Below, in pieces: positions 1 to 8,365 of a DNA stretch of 39,072 nt. The notes below the pieces were generated by a model. That model worked only from the letters and a program-made list of their open reading frames with translations. It was not told where the DNA came from and did not search any database. The translations under genes and the position numbers were made by a program. Source of the stretch: Oscillatoriales cyanobacterium M59_W2019_021 (GTDB lineage: Bacteria > Cyanobacteriota > Cyanobacteriia > Cyanobacteriales > Geitlerinemataceae); the NCBI GenBank assembly GCA_015295945.1, contig DVED01000108.1, forward strand, positions 1 through 39,072, read 5' to 3'. Position 1 is the first letter of the stretch. Each line of letters begins with the position of its first letter.

Positions 1-422
1 CGATCGACGTGATAGGGGGTCAAACTGGCATCGGTGGCACTGGTGGGTAGCGCGATGCAACGATCGCCCACTCCAGAGGCGTAGAGGCGTTCGGCATCGT
101 TGTCTAGACGGCAAATTCCTTTGACATAGCCGATATCGTGGCATAGGGCGGCGATCGTAAAGTGCAACCAATCTTCGGGTGTGACGCCACCTTCCAAACA
201 ATGTCGGCCGTGCAAAATTTCTTGCCCGACGAGGGTAACGCAAACGGTGTGTTCGACGTTGTGGTAGAGCGCGTCGCTGGTGGCAATTTGTTCGAGTGCC
301 ATGCGTCCCGCCCAAACGGCGATTTCGGGAAAGTGAGGTTTTTGACTACCGTAGGTGCGGCGGTAGTTTTCGTGTAAGCGTTCGGTGAATCGATCGACGA
401 TCAGTCGCGTGGAATTAAACAT
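1..422 (-). CDS. HD-domain metal-dependent phosphohydrolase, N-terminal part (runs off window)
   Basis: Reading leftwards from ATG at 422-420 the frame stays open to base 1, giving about 140 residues of a protein whose C-terminus lies outside the window. It carries the HD-superfamily metal-binding pattern: H54 and H58 in an HNVEH segment, then H95-D96 in ALCHDIGY. Proteins of this superfamily are usually metal-dependent phosphohydrolases, often acting on nucleotides. The substrate cannot be read from this part. The start fits the family: a short lead, then the helix before the first His. A -10-like TATAAA (474-469 on this strand) and a palindrome at 456-469 lie just upstream. I recognise it as a cyanobacterial HD metallohydrolase but cannot give a role. 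Confidence 0.8.
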   Translation of the reverse strand, partial: MFNSTRLIVDRFTERLHENYRRTYGSQKPHFPEIAVWAGRMALEQIATSDALYHNVEHTVCVTLVGQEILHGRHCLEGGVTPEDWLHFTIAALCHDIGYVKGICRLDNDAERLYASGVGDRCIALPTSATDASLTPYHVD

Positions 423-455
423 CGTGCAGCCCCTTCACTGAGTCAGTCTAGCTCG

Positions 456-469
456 AGTGACCCGTCACT
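456..469. promoter_or_regulatory. AGTGAC-CC-GTCACT palindrome next to a -10-like box
   Basis: A perfect 6-bp inverted repeat with a 2-bp spacer lies 34 bases before the leftward HD-domain gene. On that strand it directly follows TATAAA, so it would cover the likely transcription start, as a repressor operator would. It does not match the cyanobacterial LexA or NtcA boxes. The regulator is unknown. Confidence 0.35.
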
Positions 470-593
470 TTTATAAAGCCTTAATGAAAGTTTGGCACGA
501 ATTTTCTCAGAACGGAACCAGGAAAACCCAGCGAATTTAAAGCTTTGATAAAGTTTGAGGAGAGCCGTGACCCGGACGATCGTTTGACCGTAT

Positions 594-623
594 AAAATCT
601 CAGAAAACCCCAGAAAATCTCAG
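594..623. repeat. Three tandem 10-bp A-rich repeats (AAAAYYYCAG)
   Basis: AAAATCTCAG, AAAACCCCAG and AAAATCTCAG follow one another without spacing. Looser copies occur upstream at 502-510 (TTTTCTCAG) and 523-531 (AAAACCCAG), about 21 bp apart. The 10-bp period puts every copy on the same face of the helix. The array lies about 280 bp before the vMAP-HTH gene at 901. A similar 10-bp-phased array precedes the other vMAP-HTH gene (17673-17748). Confidence 0.55.
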
Positions 624-900
624 GATATGGAGGGGGAGATGGATGGATCGATCGGACGTTTTCGCAAAAATTCGCTACAATTGCTTATCGCATTCTGTCA
701 CGATCTCAGCGCTCTCGGTGGGGCAGCCGATCAGCAATCCGAAGATCTAGGGGTAAAAACGCGAAATAAGAATAGGGGCGATTGCTCCTTGGGGATCGTT
801 GTCCGTTGCCATTGACACGAAATTGAAATCGTGACAAATTCGCGACGAGACTAACGTTAAAATAAGAAAAACCACAGTTCAGCCAATCTATCGCCACCTC

Positions 901-2757
901 ATGAACGGACGAGAAGCGTTAGAATTTATCGATAGATTAGTGTTCGATCGAACGGGAAAATACCTGAACGATCTCGAACGGGAAATTGTGGTGGGAACTT
1001 GGGATGGTAAAAAATATGAAGAGATTTACCCACTCAATCCTCAGTATTTAGAAAAAGATGTTGGATACAAGCTTTGGAAAAAAATATCGTTGGTTCTCGG
1101 TGAAAAAGTAACGAAGAAAAAAATAAAAGGCGCACTAGAACGAGCCTATCAACAATGGGAGATCGGGAGATCTCAGCTTTTGACAGCTACCCAATTACCC
1201 CCTCAAAAAAATCAGCGCATAGCCATTTTTTACGGAGAGTCGCCGCCGGATTGGCAGGTTGCCGAACGGTTATCTCAAGCGTTACAACAAGCCGGACATC
1301 TTATCGATTGTCAGGATGAAAAAAGGCTATCGATCGCCGAAGAGTTAAACCGCATCGAACGGCAACTCCAGCAATGCGATTGGCTGATTTTATTCCTCTC
1401 TCCCAAATCGGCAAATAGCGAGATGGCGATCGAGTTGCTGCGGCGAGTTAAGGAACTGCAAGAATCGCGTCTGAATCGCAAACCTCGACCGATCGCTATT
1501 CGCGTGAATTGTCCGCCCCATCTTCCCTTTAACTACGATTTACGGGAATATCTTTACGGGAGCTTTCAGTATGAGTTATACACCGAATCCGATCTAAAAA
1601 AATCGATAGACAATATTCTTAGTTTACTGGCACAAACTACTTTTAAGAAGCCATCGAGTCCTCCAGATGAAGGGGAGAATGTCATTCCCACTTTCTCGAC
1701 GATCGACGCGCTACCGTTACCCGTTGCCGAACCGGAGTTACCCAGCGGACAAGTGCGATTGGCGTCGGCGTTTTATATCGAGCGATCGCCCCAGGAAGAA
1801 CTCTGTTATAAAGAAATTGGGACTCCCGGTGCTTTAATTCGGATTAAAGCACCCCGACAAATGGGAAAAACATCCCTGATGGCGCGGATTCTTTACGTTG
1901 CTAAAGATTTAGGGTATCGCACCGTTCCGCTGAGTTTTCAGCACGCCGATGCTGCGGTTTTTACCAGTCTCGATCGGTTATTGAAATGGTTTTGTTCTAA
2001 AATTGCTCGAAAACTGCGGTTGAGCGATGGGATTGAAGCTCGGTGGAGCGACTATTTCGGGAGTAAGGATAACTGTACAGCTTATTTTGAAGATTGCTTG
2101 TTGTCCGATCCGGAAATGCCGTTAATGTTGGGATTGGATGAAGTCGATCGGGTATTTCAATACCCCAAAATTGCTGACGATTTTTTTAGTTTGCTTCGCG
2201 CTTGGTACGAAGAAGCTGGATACGGCGATACGAATAGTCAACTGTGGCAAAATTTGCGCTTGGTGGTGGTTCATTCGACGGAAGTTTACGTGCCGCTCAA
2301 TGTCAATCAATCGCCTTTTAATGTGGGTTTGCCGATCGAATTACCGGAATTCACATCCGCTCAAGTGAGCGATTTGGCGCGGCGTCACGGATTGAATTGG
2401 CAAGACGATCGCGTCGAACCGTTAATAGCTTTGGTGGGGGGTCATCCGTATCTCGTTCGCTTGGCACTCTATCATCTCGCGCAGAACCAGTTAAGTTGGG
2501 AGGAGTTATTGACAACGGCGGCAACGGAAGCGGGTCTTTACGGCGATCATTTGCGTCGGCATTTGTGGAGTTTGCAAAAGCATCCCGAATTGGCGATGGC
2601 GTTTGCGAAAGTCGTCCAAAGTCAAGAGCCGATCGAGTTGGAATCGGCGATCGCCTTTAAGTTACATAGTATGGGATTGGTGCATTTACAGGGCAATTTA
2701 GTCGTTTCTCGGTTTGAATTATATCGCCAGTATTTTGGCGAACGTTTTTTGCAATAA
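901..2757 (+). CDS. vMAP-type HTH + TIR-like + AAA-like (AAA_35) ATPase protein
   Basis: The 618-residue protein has three parts. Residues 1 to about 85 match the winged HTH domain found at the N-terminus of vWA-MoxR-associated proteins (NGREALEFIDRL, then LNDLEREIV). The same domain stands alone at 17129-17638. Residues about 105-245 look like a TIR fold: RIAIFYGES start, WLILFLSPKSANSE core. Residues about 265-615 are an AAA-like ATPase of the family common in cyanobacteria, with Walker A at A317-S325 (APRQMGKTS) and Walker B ending at D413-E414 (LGLDEVD). Such combinations occur in STAND-like signalling or conflict proteins, but a defence role here is inference. TIR catalytic residues are not clearly preserved: the Glu is one position off the S-x-W-C-x-x-E pattern. 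A second AAA-like gene follows after 89 bp. Confidence 0.85.
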   Translation: MNGREALEFIDRLVFDRTGKYLNDLEREIVVGTWDGKKYEEIYPLNPQYLEKDVGYKLWKKISLVLGEKVTKKKIKGALERAYQQWEIGRSQLLTATQLPPQKNQRIAIFYGESPPDWQVAERLSQALQQAGHLIDCQDEKRLSIAEELNRIERQLQQCDWLILFLSPKSANSEMAIELLRRVKELQESRLNRKPRPIAIRVNCPPHLPFNYDLREYLYGSFQYELYTESDLKKSIDNILSLLAQTTFKKPSSPPDEGENVIPTFSTIDALPLPVAEPELPSGQVRLASAFYIERSPQEELCYKEIGTPGALIRIKAPRQMGKTSLMARILYVAKDLGYRTVPLSFQHADAAVFTSLDRLLKWFCSKIARKLRLSDGIEARWSDYFGSKDNCTAYFEDCLLSDPEMPLMLGLDEVDRVFQYPKIADDFFSLLRAWYEEAGYGDTNSQLWQNLRLVVVHSTEVYVPLNVNQSPFNVGLPIELPEFTSAQVSDLARRHGLNWQDDRVEPLIALVGGHPYLVRLALYHLAQNQLSWEELLTTAATEAGLYGDHLRRHLWSLQKHPELAMAFAKVVQSQEPIELESAIAFKLHSMGLVHLQGNLVVSRFELYRQYFGERFLQ

Positions 2758-2846
2758 TAATTAATTTTAGCATACAAAACTATTATTGATCGACTTTTTT
2801 AAGCAGTAATTTGTAATTCTATTTTATTCACTTAGATTGTAGCAAA

Positions 2847-3998
2847 TTGACCTCAACCCCTCATCCAATTTCTCACTATAAAGTTGGCGGACACCTGCCA
2901 TTGGATTCGCCGAGTTATGTCGTCCGCCAAGCCGATCGTCAATTATACGAAGCTTTAAAATCGGGCGAATTTTGCTATGTTTTTAACTCCCGGCAGATGG
3001 GAAAAAGCAGTTTGCGAGTGCGTGCCATGCACCAACTGCAACAAGAGGGTTTTGCCTGTGCGGCGATCGATTTGACTAAAATTGGCAGTCACGATATTAC
3101 CCCCGATCGTTGGTATGCGGGAATTATTCGGCGGTTGGCGACGAGTTTTCGCTTGCCGATCGATGTTAAAGATTGGTTGCGCGATCGCAAATATTTGTCT
3201 CCCGTTCAACGTCTCAGCGAGGCGATCAAACAGGTTTTACTCGAGTCGGTTCGGAAAAAAATTGCAATTTTTATCGATGAAATTGACAGCATTCTCGGAT
3301 TGAATTTTCCGATGGATGATTTTTTTGCCTTCATTCGTTCCTGTCATGGCGACGATCGCCTCACTTTTGCGTTATTGGGAGTAACGACGCCGACGGATTT
3401 AATTCAAGATGCCAATAGTACCCCGTTTAATTTGGGTTTGGCGATCGAACTTCACGGGTTTCAACTGCACGAAGTTCGACCCTTAATTCAGGGTTTAGCG
3501 GGAGTTTGTCCCGATCCTGAAGGGACGATCGCGGCGATTTTAGATTGGACGGGAGGTCAACCCTTTTTAACGCAAAAAGTGTGTCAGGCGATCGTCCGAG
3601 ACAGCGGGTATCGAACACTAACCGCACGTCAACTCACCCAAACCGATCCGAAAACGTTTATCGATCGCTACATCCGAGAAACGATTATTAAAAACTGGGA
3701 ATCTCGGGACGAACCTCCCCATTTGAGAACCGTCCGAGATCGACTGCTGCATAGTGGTGATCGCACGCTGCCAACGCTCAAACTCTATCAAAGTATTTTA
3801 CAAAATGGCGGTATCGAAATCAACGATAGTCCAGAACAAATCAGCCTGAGATTGTCTGGATTGGCGATCAAAAAAGACGATCTGCTTCAAGTTTTCAATC
3901 GAGTGTATGCCGAAGTTTTTAATTGGAAATGGTTGCGGAAGGCGATCGCAGACTTGCAGCCAGATTTTTTGCAGATTGTTGCCAACCAAATCGAATAA
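2847..3998 (+). CDS. AAA-like domain (AAA_35) ATPase
   Basis: This 383-residue protein is almost entirely one AAA-like ATPase domain. It begins with the family's usual YKVGG-LPLDSPSYVVRQADRQLYEAL segment. Walker A is NSRQMGKSS (G52-K53-S54) and Walker B is IFIDEID (D144-E145). The start is TTG at 2847: no ATG or GTG lies between the in-frame stop at 2814-2816 and the conserved N-terminus. Family members are often fused to or encoded beside sensor or effector domains. Here a broken GAF-domain gene begins 14 bp downstream, and the HTH-TIR-AAA gene with a paralogous ATPase lies upstream. The biochemical role is not known. Confidence 0.85.
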   Translation: MTSTPHPISHYKVGGHLPLDSPSYVVRQADRQLYEALKSGEFCYVFNSRQMGKSSLRVRAMHQLQQEGFACAAIDLTKIGSHDITPDRWYAGIIRRLATSFRLPIDVKDWLRDRKYLSPVQRLSEAIKQVLLESVRKKIAIFIDEIDSILGLNFPMDDFFAFIRSCHGDDRLTFALLGVTTPTDLIQDANSTPFNLGLAIELHGFQLHEVRPLIQGLAGVCPDPEGTIAAILDWTGGQPFLTQKVCQAIVRDSGYRTLTARQLTQTDPKTFIDRYIRETIIKNWESRDEPPHLRTVRDRLLHSGDRTLPTLKLYQSILQNGGIEINDSPEQISLRLSGLAIKKDDLLQVFNRVYAEVFNWKWLRKAIADLQPDFLQIVANQIE

Positions 3999-4011
3999 TA
4001 GCACTTTTTCT

Positions 4012-4770
4012 TTGTTTGAACCCATCGATCATCAAGGATTTACACTGGCAGACGAACAGCAGTTTTATGAAAATGCGTCTCCGATCGAGATGATTTTAGA
4101 AAGCTTTCAATCATATCATAAAACGGCACGGGGACAGAGAGTCGCTGCGGCTTTGATGGCAGCCACTCGATCAGTTAACCAGGAAAATTTAGAATTAGAT
4201 GAGATTTTACAACGGGTGATGTCGGCAGCTAAAAAATTAATGAATGCCGATCGCAGTACCCTATGGCTGATTGATCGTACCCAGCAGCAACTCTGGACGA
4301 AAGTTGCATTTTCTGATGGTACGTTTCATGACATTCGCATTCAAATTGGGGAGGGATTTGCGGGAACTGTCGCGTTAATGGGAGAACCGATTAACATCCC
4401 TTTCGATCTGTACGACGATCCGCGTTCGGACACTGCCAAAAAAACCGCTCGGCAAACGGGATATCGAACTTGTAGCTTGCTGTGTATGCCAGTTTGAAGT
4501 CCCGACGGCGAACCGCTCGGCGTGACGCAATTAGTGAATAAAAAACAGGCGAAATAGTTGGATGAAAAACCGAATCATTCCCCAGTTTTCAGTAACGGAA
4601 GTATTCCTGAAGATTGGCAAACAAGCTTTGATGAAAGCGATTGTAAGTATATGCAAATTTTCAACAATCAAGTCGGAGTTATCCTCCAAAATGCCGAATT
4701 GTTAGCCGCCGTTCAACGGCAGGAACAAAATTTGCGAGATTCCTTAAATCGATCGCCGATTGAAGGTTAA
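4012..4770 (+). pseudogene. GAF-domain sensor protein remnant (two in-frame stops, C-terminus missing)
   Basis: One continuous frame encodes a protein with SPIEMILESFQSYHKTARG, a GAF domain (MNADRSTLWLIDR, then GFAGTVALMGEPINIPFDLYDDPRS, then TGYRTCSLLCMPV) and the helix NNQVGVILQNAELLAAVQRQEQ. It is interrupted by TGA at 4495-4497 and TAG at 4555-4557 with no frameshift. It ends at 4770, where relatives continue into PAS and nucleotide cyclase domains. Homology resumes right after each stop: PDGEPLGVTQLVNKKQ follows the TGA. The start is uncertain; TTG at 4012 follows the upstream ATPase stop by 13 bp. I read this as a decayed gene for a GAF/cyclase sensor. The stops could be checked for sequencing error, but two stops plus truncation argue for real decay. 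Confidence 0.8.
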
Positions 4771-4932
4771 CTATTCCTCGGGTTCAAAATCTTCTTTAGA
4801 GACTCCGCAAACCGGACAAACCCAGTCATCCGGGATGTCTTCAAAAGCGGTTCCCGGTGCAATGCCGCTATCGGGATCTCCGACTTCGGGATCGTAAACA
4901 TAGCCGCAAACGGTGCAGATATACTTTTGCAT
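4771..4932 (-). CDS. Rubredoxin
   Basis: The 53-residue protein is a classic small soluble rubredoxin: [20 protein letters not shown] at the start, [19 protein letters not shown] at the end. Four cysteines in two CxxCG loops (6, 9, 39, 42) bind a single iron. Length and spacing match free rubredoxins; the longer membrane-anchored photosystem II rubredoxin has extra C-terminal sequence not present here. The start ATG at 4932 gives the family's usual N-terminus. The stop abuts the end of the convergent GAF pseudogene. It acts as a one-electron carrier in the cytoplasm; its partner is not shown by the sequence. It lies 51 bp downstream of dxr on the same strand and could be co-transcribed with it. 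Confidence 0.96.
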   Translation of the reverse strand: MQKYICTVCGYVYDPEVGDPDSGIAPGTAFEDIPDDWVCPVCGVSKEDFEPEE

Positions 4933-4983
4933 TGTGAGTGATTCCTTATTGATAATTGGGATAAAACTGAATGGAAAATCGCC

Positions 4984-6177
4984 CTAAACTCGAACCATCT
5001 GAGCGACCGATTCCAATTTTTGACTGGCTTCGATAACCGCTTGCCGCGCCCAGCGATCAGCTTCTATAATATCGTCTAAGCTGGGATTTTGGCGGTTGTT
5101 AGCTTGATGGCGATCGCACGCCATTTCGATCACTTTAGGAATCTCTAAAAACTGAATCTTTTCTTCTAAAAATAGAGCTACGGCTTGTTCGTTTGCCGCA
5201 TTCAAAACCGCTGTCATCGACCCCCCGGCACGTCCGGCAGCATAGGCTAAATCCATGCAGGGATACTTGTGTCGATCGGGTTCTCGGAAGGTTAAATCCC
5301 CCGCTTTGACTAAATCTAACGGCTTCCAATCTGTCGGCACGCGATCGGGCCAAGAAATGGCATACAACAGCGGCAAACGCATATCGGGCCAACCCAATTG
5401 CGCCAACACCGAGGTATCTTGTAGCTCGATTAACGAGTGGATGATGCTTTGTGGGTGGACGACAATATCGATATCGTCGTAGTCCATGCCAAATAAATAA
5501 TGCGCCTCGATGACTTCCAAACCTTTATTCATCAAGGTTGCCGAATCGACAGTAATTTTTTTCCCCATCGACCAATTGGGATGGGTAATGGCATCGGCCA
5601 CGGTGACTTCCGATAGCCGTTCCACGGGCCAATCCCGGAAGGCACCGCCGGATGCTGTCAGGATAATGCGCCGCAGTCCCCCCTCCGGAACCCCTTGCAA
5701 GCATTGAAAAATTGCCGAATGTTCCGAGTCGGCAGGAAGCAATTTCACCCCGTGTTTTTGCAAGAGGGGATTGACCACCGGACCGCCTGCAATCAGCGTT
5801 TCTTTGTTGGCTAAAGCGATATCTTTTCCCGCTTCGATCGCCGCAATGGTTGGCAATAATCCCGCGCAACCAACGATTCCCGTCACTACGGCTTCCGCAT
5901 CGCCGTATCTCGCCACTTCGATAACTCCGGCATCCCCCGCGAGGATAATCGGTTGGGGATCGATATCGGCAATGGCACTTTTGAGTTCTGCTAATTTTTC
6001 TTCGTTGCAAATCGCGACGATTTCCGGTCGGAATTGGCGAATTTGTCGCGCCATTAATTCGACGTTATTGCCTGCTGCCAATCCCACCAATCGAAATCGA
6101 TCGGGATACTGTTGCAGAATATCGAGGGTTTGCGTGCCGATCGATCCGGTCGATCCGAGGAGAGTAATCGCTTTCAC
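4984..6177 (-). CDS. dxr: 1-deoxy-D-xylulose 5-phosphate reductoisomerase
   Basis: This is the second enzyme of the MEP isoprenoid pathway. It converts DXP to 2-C-methyl-D-erythritol 4-phosphate with NADPH. The Rossmann motif is at the very N-terminus ([20 protein letters not shown]). Family signatures [62 protein letters not shown] and MRLPLLYA are all present. I chose GTG at 6177, giving 397 residues, because known enzymes begin at this MKAITLLG-type position. A GTG at 6228 would add 17 residues not typical of the family. No strong ribosome binding site decides between them. No catalytic residue appears to be missing. Confidence 0.97.
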   Translation of the reverse strand: MKAITLLGSTGSIGTQTLDILQQYPDRFRLVGLAAGNNVELMARQIRQFRPEIVAICNEEKLAELKSAIADIDPQPIILAGDAGVIEVARYGDAEAVVTGIVGCAGLLPTIAAIEAGKDIALANKETLIAGGPVVNPLLQKHGVKLLPADSEHSAIFQCLQGVPEGGLRRIILTASGGAFRDWPVERLSEVTVADAITHPNWSMGKKITVDSATLMNKGLEVIEAHYLFGMDYDDIDIVVHPQSIIHSLIELQDTSVLAQLGWPDMRLPLLYAISWPDRVPTDWKPLDLVKAGDLTFREPDRHKYPCMDLAYAAGRAGGSMTAVLNAANEQAVALFLEEKIQFLEIPKVIEMACDRHQANNRQNPSLDDIIEADRWARQAVIEASQKLESVAQMVRV

Positions 6178-6273
6178 GGGGATTTCTGATAGTTTTGCTA
6201 CTTCCCCATTATCTCGGAGAAGTGACACGGAAGAATACAGAATTCAGAAGTGCGGGAGAAGACTCGCAAAGAA

Positions 6274-6327
6274 TTTCAGTCCATTTTAATGGAGTTGAGC
6301 GATTAGCCTGGGGTTTAAACCCCAGGC
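6274..6327 (+). repeat. Dispersed palindromic repeat, left copy (forward)
   Basis: The 54-bp element joins two palindromes: TCCATT-TT-AATGGA and the 20-bp perfect palindrome CCTGGGGTTTAAACCCCAGG. An inverted copy with only two mismatches lies at 8238-8290, on the other side of the radical SAM gene. It may be a MITE-like or REP-like mobile unit, or it may form hairpins in transcripts. Confidence 0.8.
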
Positions 6328-6403
6328 GGGTGTTGCCACGGGTGCGAGATCTTCGTAAATGCGGGCAAGGGGAGACGCAGAGCCGTTTCATGTTCTGTAG
6401 GGG

Positions 6404-6541
6404 CAATAAGACCCGGCGATTGGAAATCGCGGCGACAGAATCACTCGTCCGCCGACGCGGACTCAATGAATTTTCAATCCGCGCAGGCGGATTTCGTTTT
6501 TGTAGATGCGGTTTTAACCGCCCAGTTCCAATAAGACCCGG
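6404..6541. repeat. Mosaic of four short hairpins bounded by a 13-bp direct repeat
   Basis: CAATAAGACCCGG occurs at 6404-6416 and again at 6529-6541. Between them lie four perfect inverted repeats: 6416-6430 (GCGATT/AATCGC), 6447-6462 (GTCCGC/GCGGAC), 6476-6493 (AATCCGC/GCGGATT) and 6508-6521 (GCGGTT/AACCGC). Related hairpins occur at 38897-38945. No gene is visible between 6178 and 6602. Confidence 0.7.
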
Positions 6542-6602
6542 TTCATTCAGATGTCGATAGTTTGTTAAGATATATGAAAGTCGATCGCTCAACGTATTCG
6601 CC

Positions 6603-8177
6603 GTGAACCGAGTATTATACGTCCGCCTCCCTTGCAACCCCATCTTTCCCATCGGTGTCGTCTACCTCGCCGACCACCTCCACAAGGTTTTTCCCGACAT
6701 CGAACAGCGAATTTTCGACTTGGGAACCGTCCCGCCGTTGGATTTCCATCGCGCTCTCGATCGGTGTATCGACGAGTTTAAACCGACTCTGCTAGTCTTT
6801 TCCTGGCGGGATATCCAAATTTACGCCCCCGTCGGCGGACGCGGCGGCAACCCGTTGCAAAATGCCTTCGAGTTCTACTACGCCAAAAATCCCTTCATCA
6901 AATTGCGAGGGGCGGTGGGCGGATTGCGCTTAGCGGCATCGTACTATACAGAATTATGGCGCAATTTGGGACTGATTAAGCGCGGTTTGAAGCGGGCGCG
7001 GCAGTACCATCCCACCGCGCGAGCCGTCGTTGGCGGCGGTGCGGTGAGCGTGTTTTACGAGCAACTGGGGCGCAGTTTGCCTACCGGAACGGTGGTTTCC
7101 GTAGGCGAAGGCGAAGTGTTGCTGGAAAAGATCGTCCGCGACGAAGATCTCAGGACGGAACGCTGTTATATTGTCGGGGAAACCCAACCGCGCGATCGCC
7201 TGATTCACGAACCCCCCGCACCGTTGGAAAAAACCGCTTGCAATTACGATTATATCGATCGCATTTGGCCCGAATTCGAGTATTACCTCCAAGATCTCGA
7301 TTTCTATGTCGGCGTGCAAACCAAACGCGGCTGTCCTCATAATTGTTGCTACTGCATTTATACCGTCATCGAAGGCAAGCAAGTCCGCATCAATCCCGCC
7401 GATGAAGTGGTAGCCGAAATGCAGCAATTGTACGATCGCGGCATTCGCAATTTCTGGTTTACCGACGCCCAATTTATCCCCGCACGGCGATTTATTAATG
7501 ATGCGATCGAACTGTTGCAAAAAATCCTCGATGCCGGGATGGACGACATCCACTGGGCAGCCTACATTCGCGCCGACAACCTCACTCCCGAGTTGTGCGA
7601 TTTGATGGTAAAAACCGGGATGAACTATTTCGAGATCGGCATTACCAGCGGATCGCAGGAATTAGTGCGGAAAATGCGGATGGGTTACAACTTGCGCGTG
7701 GTTTTGGAAAATTGCCGGGACTTAAAAGCGGCTGGATTCAACGATTTAGTGTCGGTGAACTACTCCTTTAACGTCATTGACGAAACCGAAGACACCATTC
7801 GCCAAACGATCGCCTACCACCGAGAATTAGAGCGCATTTTCGGCGCGGATAAAGTCGAACCCGCTATCTTCTTTATCGGCTTGCAACCCCACACCATCCT
7901 CGAAGAATACGCCTTCAAAAAGGAAATTCTCAAACCCGATTACGATCCCATGAGTTTGATGCCGTGGACGGCGCGCAAACTCCTCTGGAATCCCGAACCT
8001 TTCGGCTCGTTTTTTGGCGAAGTGTGCTTAGAAGCTTGGCAGCGCAATCCCAACGATTTCGGGCGAGAAGTGATGGCAATCTTAGAAGAACGGTTGGGTT
8101 GTGCGCCTTTAGAAGAAGCGCTCTCAGCACCGATCGAACCAAAAGAAACAACCCCAAAATTAGTCGGTAGTCGGTAG
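6603..8177 (+). CDS. Radical SAM protein with B12-binding-like N-terminal region
   Basis: The 524-residue protein begins like cobalamin-binding radical SAM enzymes: RVLYVRLPCNPIFPIGVVYLADHLHK, with GGG and SVGEGE segments near residues 140-170. This is followed by a radical SAM core with the cluster motif C244-x3-C248-x2-C251 (RGCPHNCCYC). ITSGSQELVRKMRMGYN is the usual later strand. It should bind a 4Fe-4S cluster and S-adenosylmethionine; the substrate is unknown. The start is GTG at 6603, with no better start upstream. A classical B12 DxHxxG motif is not obvious, so cobalamin binding is uncertain. Dispersed repeats in inverted orientation flank the gene on both sides. It stands alone, not in an operon. 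Confidence 0.88.
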   Translation: MNRVLYVRLPCNPIFPIGVVYLADHLHKVFPDIEQRIFDLGTVPPLDFHRALDRCIDEFKPTLLVFSWRDIQIYAPVGGRGGNPLQNAFEFYYAKNPFIKLRGAVGGLRLAASYYTELWRNLGLIKRGLKRARQYHPTARAVVGGGAVSVFYEQLGRSLPTGTVVSVGEGEVLLEKIVRDEDLRTERCYIVGETQPRDRLIHEPPAPLEKTACNYDYIDRIWPEFEYYLQDLDFYVGVQTKRGCPHNCCYCIYTVIEGKQVRINPADEVVAEMQQLYDRGIRNFWFTDAQFIPARRFINDAIELLQKILDAGMDDIHWAAYIRADNLTPELCDLMVKTGMNYFEIGITSGSQELVRKMRMGYNLRVVLENCRDLKAAGFNDLVSVNYSFNVIDETEDTIRQTIAYHRELERIFGADKVEPAIFFIGLQPHTILEEYAFKKEILKPDYDPMSLMPWTARKLLWNPEPFGSFFGEVCLEAWQRNPNDFGREVMAILEERLGCAPLEEALSAPIEPKETTPKLVGSR

Positions 8178-8237
8178 GGTGCGTTGAGGCACGAAACGCA
8201 CCGTTGGAGTAAATAATTTCGGTAGAGCAATAACCCA

Positions 8238-8290
8238 CCTGGGGTTTAAACCCCAGGCTAATAGCTAAACTCCATTAAAATGGACTGAAA
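8238..8290 (-). repeat. Dispersed palindromic repeat, right copy (inverted)
   Basis: The reverse complement matches the element at 6274-6327 over 53 bp with two mismatches, including the CCTGGGGTTTAAACCCCAGG palindrome. It lies 60 bp after the radical SAM stop codon, so it could also act as a transcript-end hairpin. Confidence 0.8.
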
Positions 8291-8346
8291 TACTTTCCGA
8301 TCGAGACATGAAACATATTCTTGATTAGCGGCAAACACCCAATCTC

Positions 8347-8365
8347 AAACCCCAAACCCCAAACC
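8347..8365. repeat. Heptamer repeat AAACCCC (STRR-like)
   Basis: AAACCCC is repeated in tandem immediately downstream of the ktrA stop codon. Short tandem heptamers of this kind are well known in cyanobacterial intergenic DNA. Related tracts occur at 9079-9183, 11479-11543 and 31789-31856. Confidence 0.7.

Larger units (their letters stand above)
423..900. other. Divergent intergenic region without a convincing gene
   Basis: This 478-bp gap separates the leftward HD gene from the rightward HTH-TIR-AAA gene. Short frames here lack ribosome binding sites and resemble nothing I recognise. It contains the palindrome at 456-469 and the tandem 10-bp repeats at 594-623. No Shine-Dalgarno sequence precedes the ATG at 901. 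Confidence 0.6.

Noticed and set aside
627-815. 62-residue ORF in the left intergenic region
   Set aside because: No ribosome binding site and no recognisable similarity; low-complexity start.
6954-7553. 199-codon antisense frame inside the radical SAM gene
   Set aside because: It lies wholly within a clearly assigned gene and shows no own domain or ribosome binding site.
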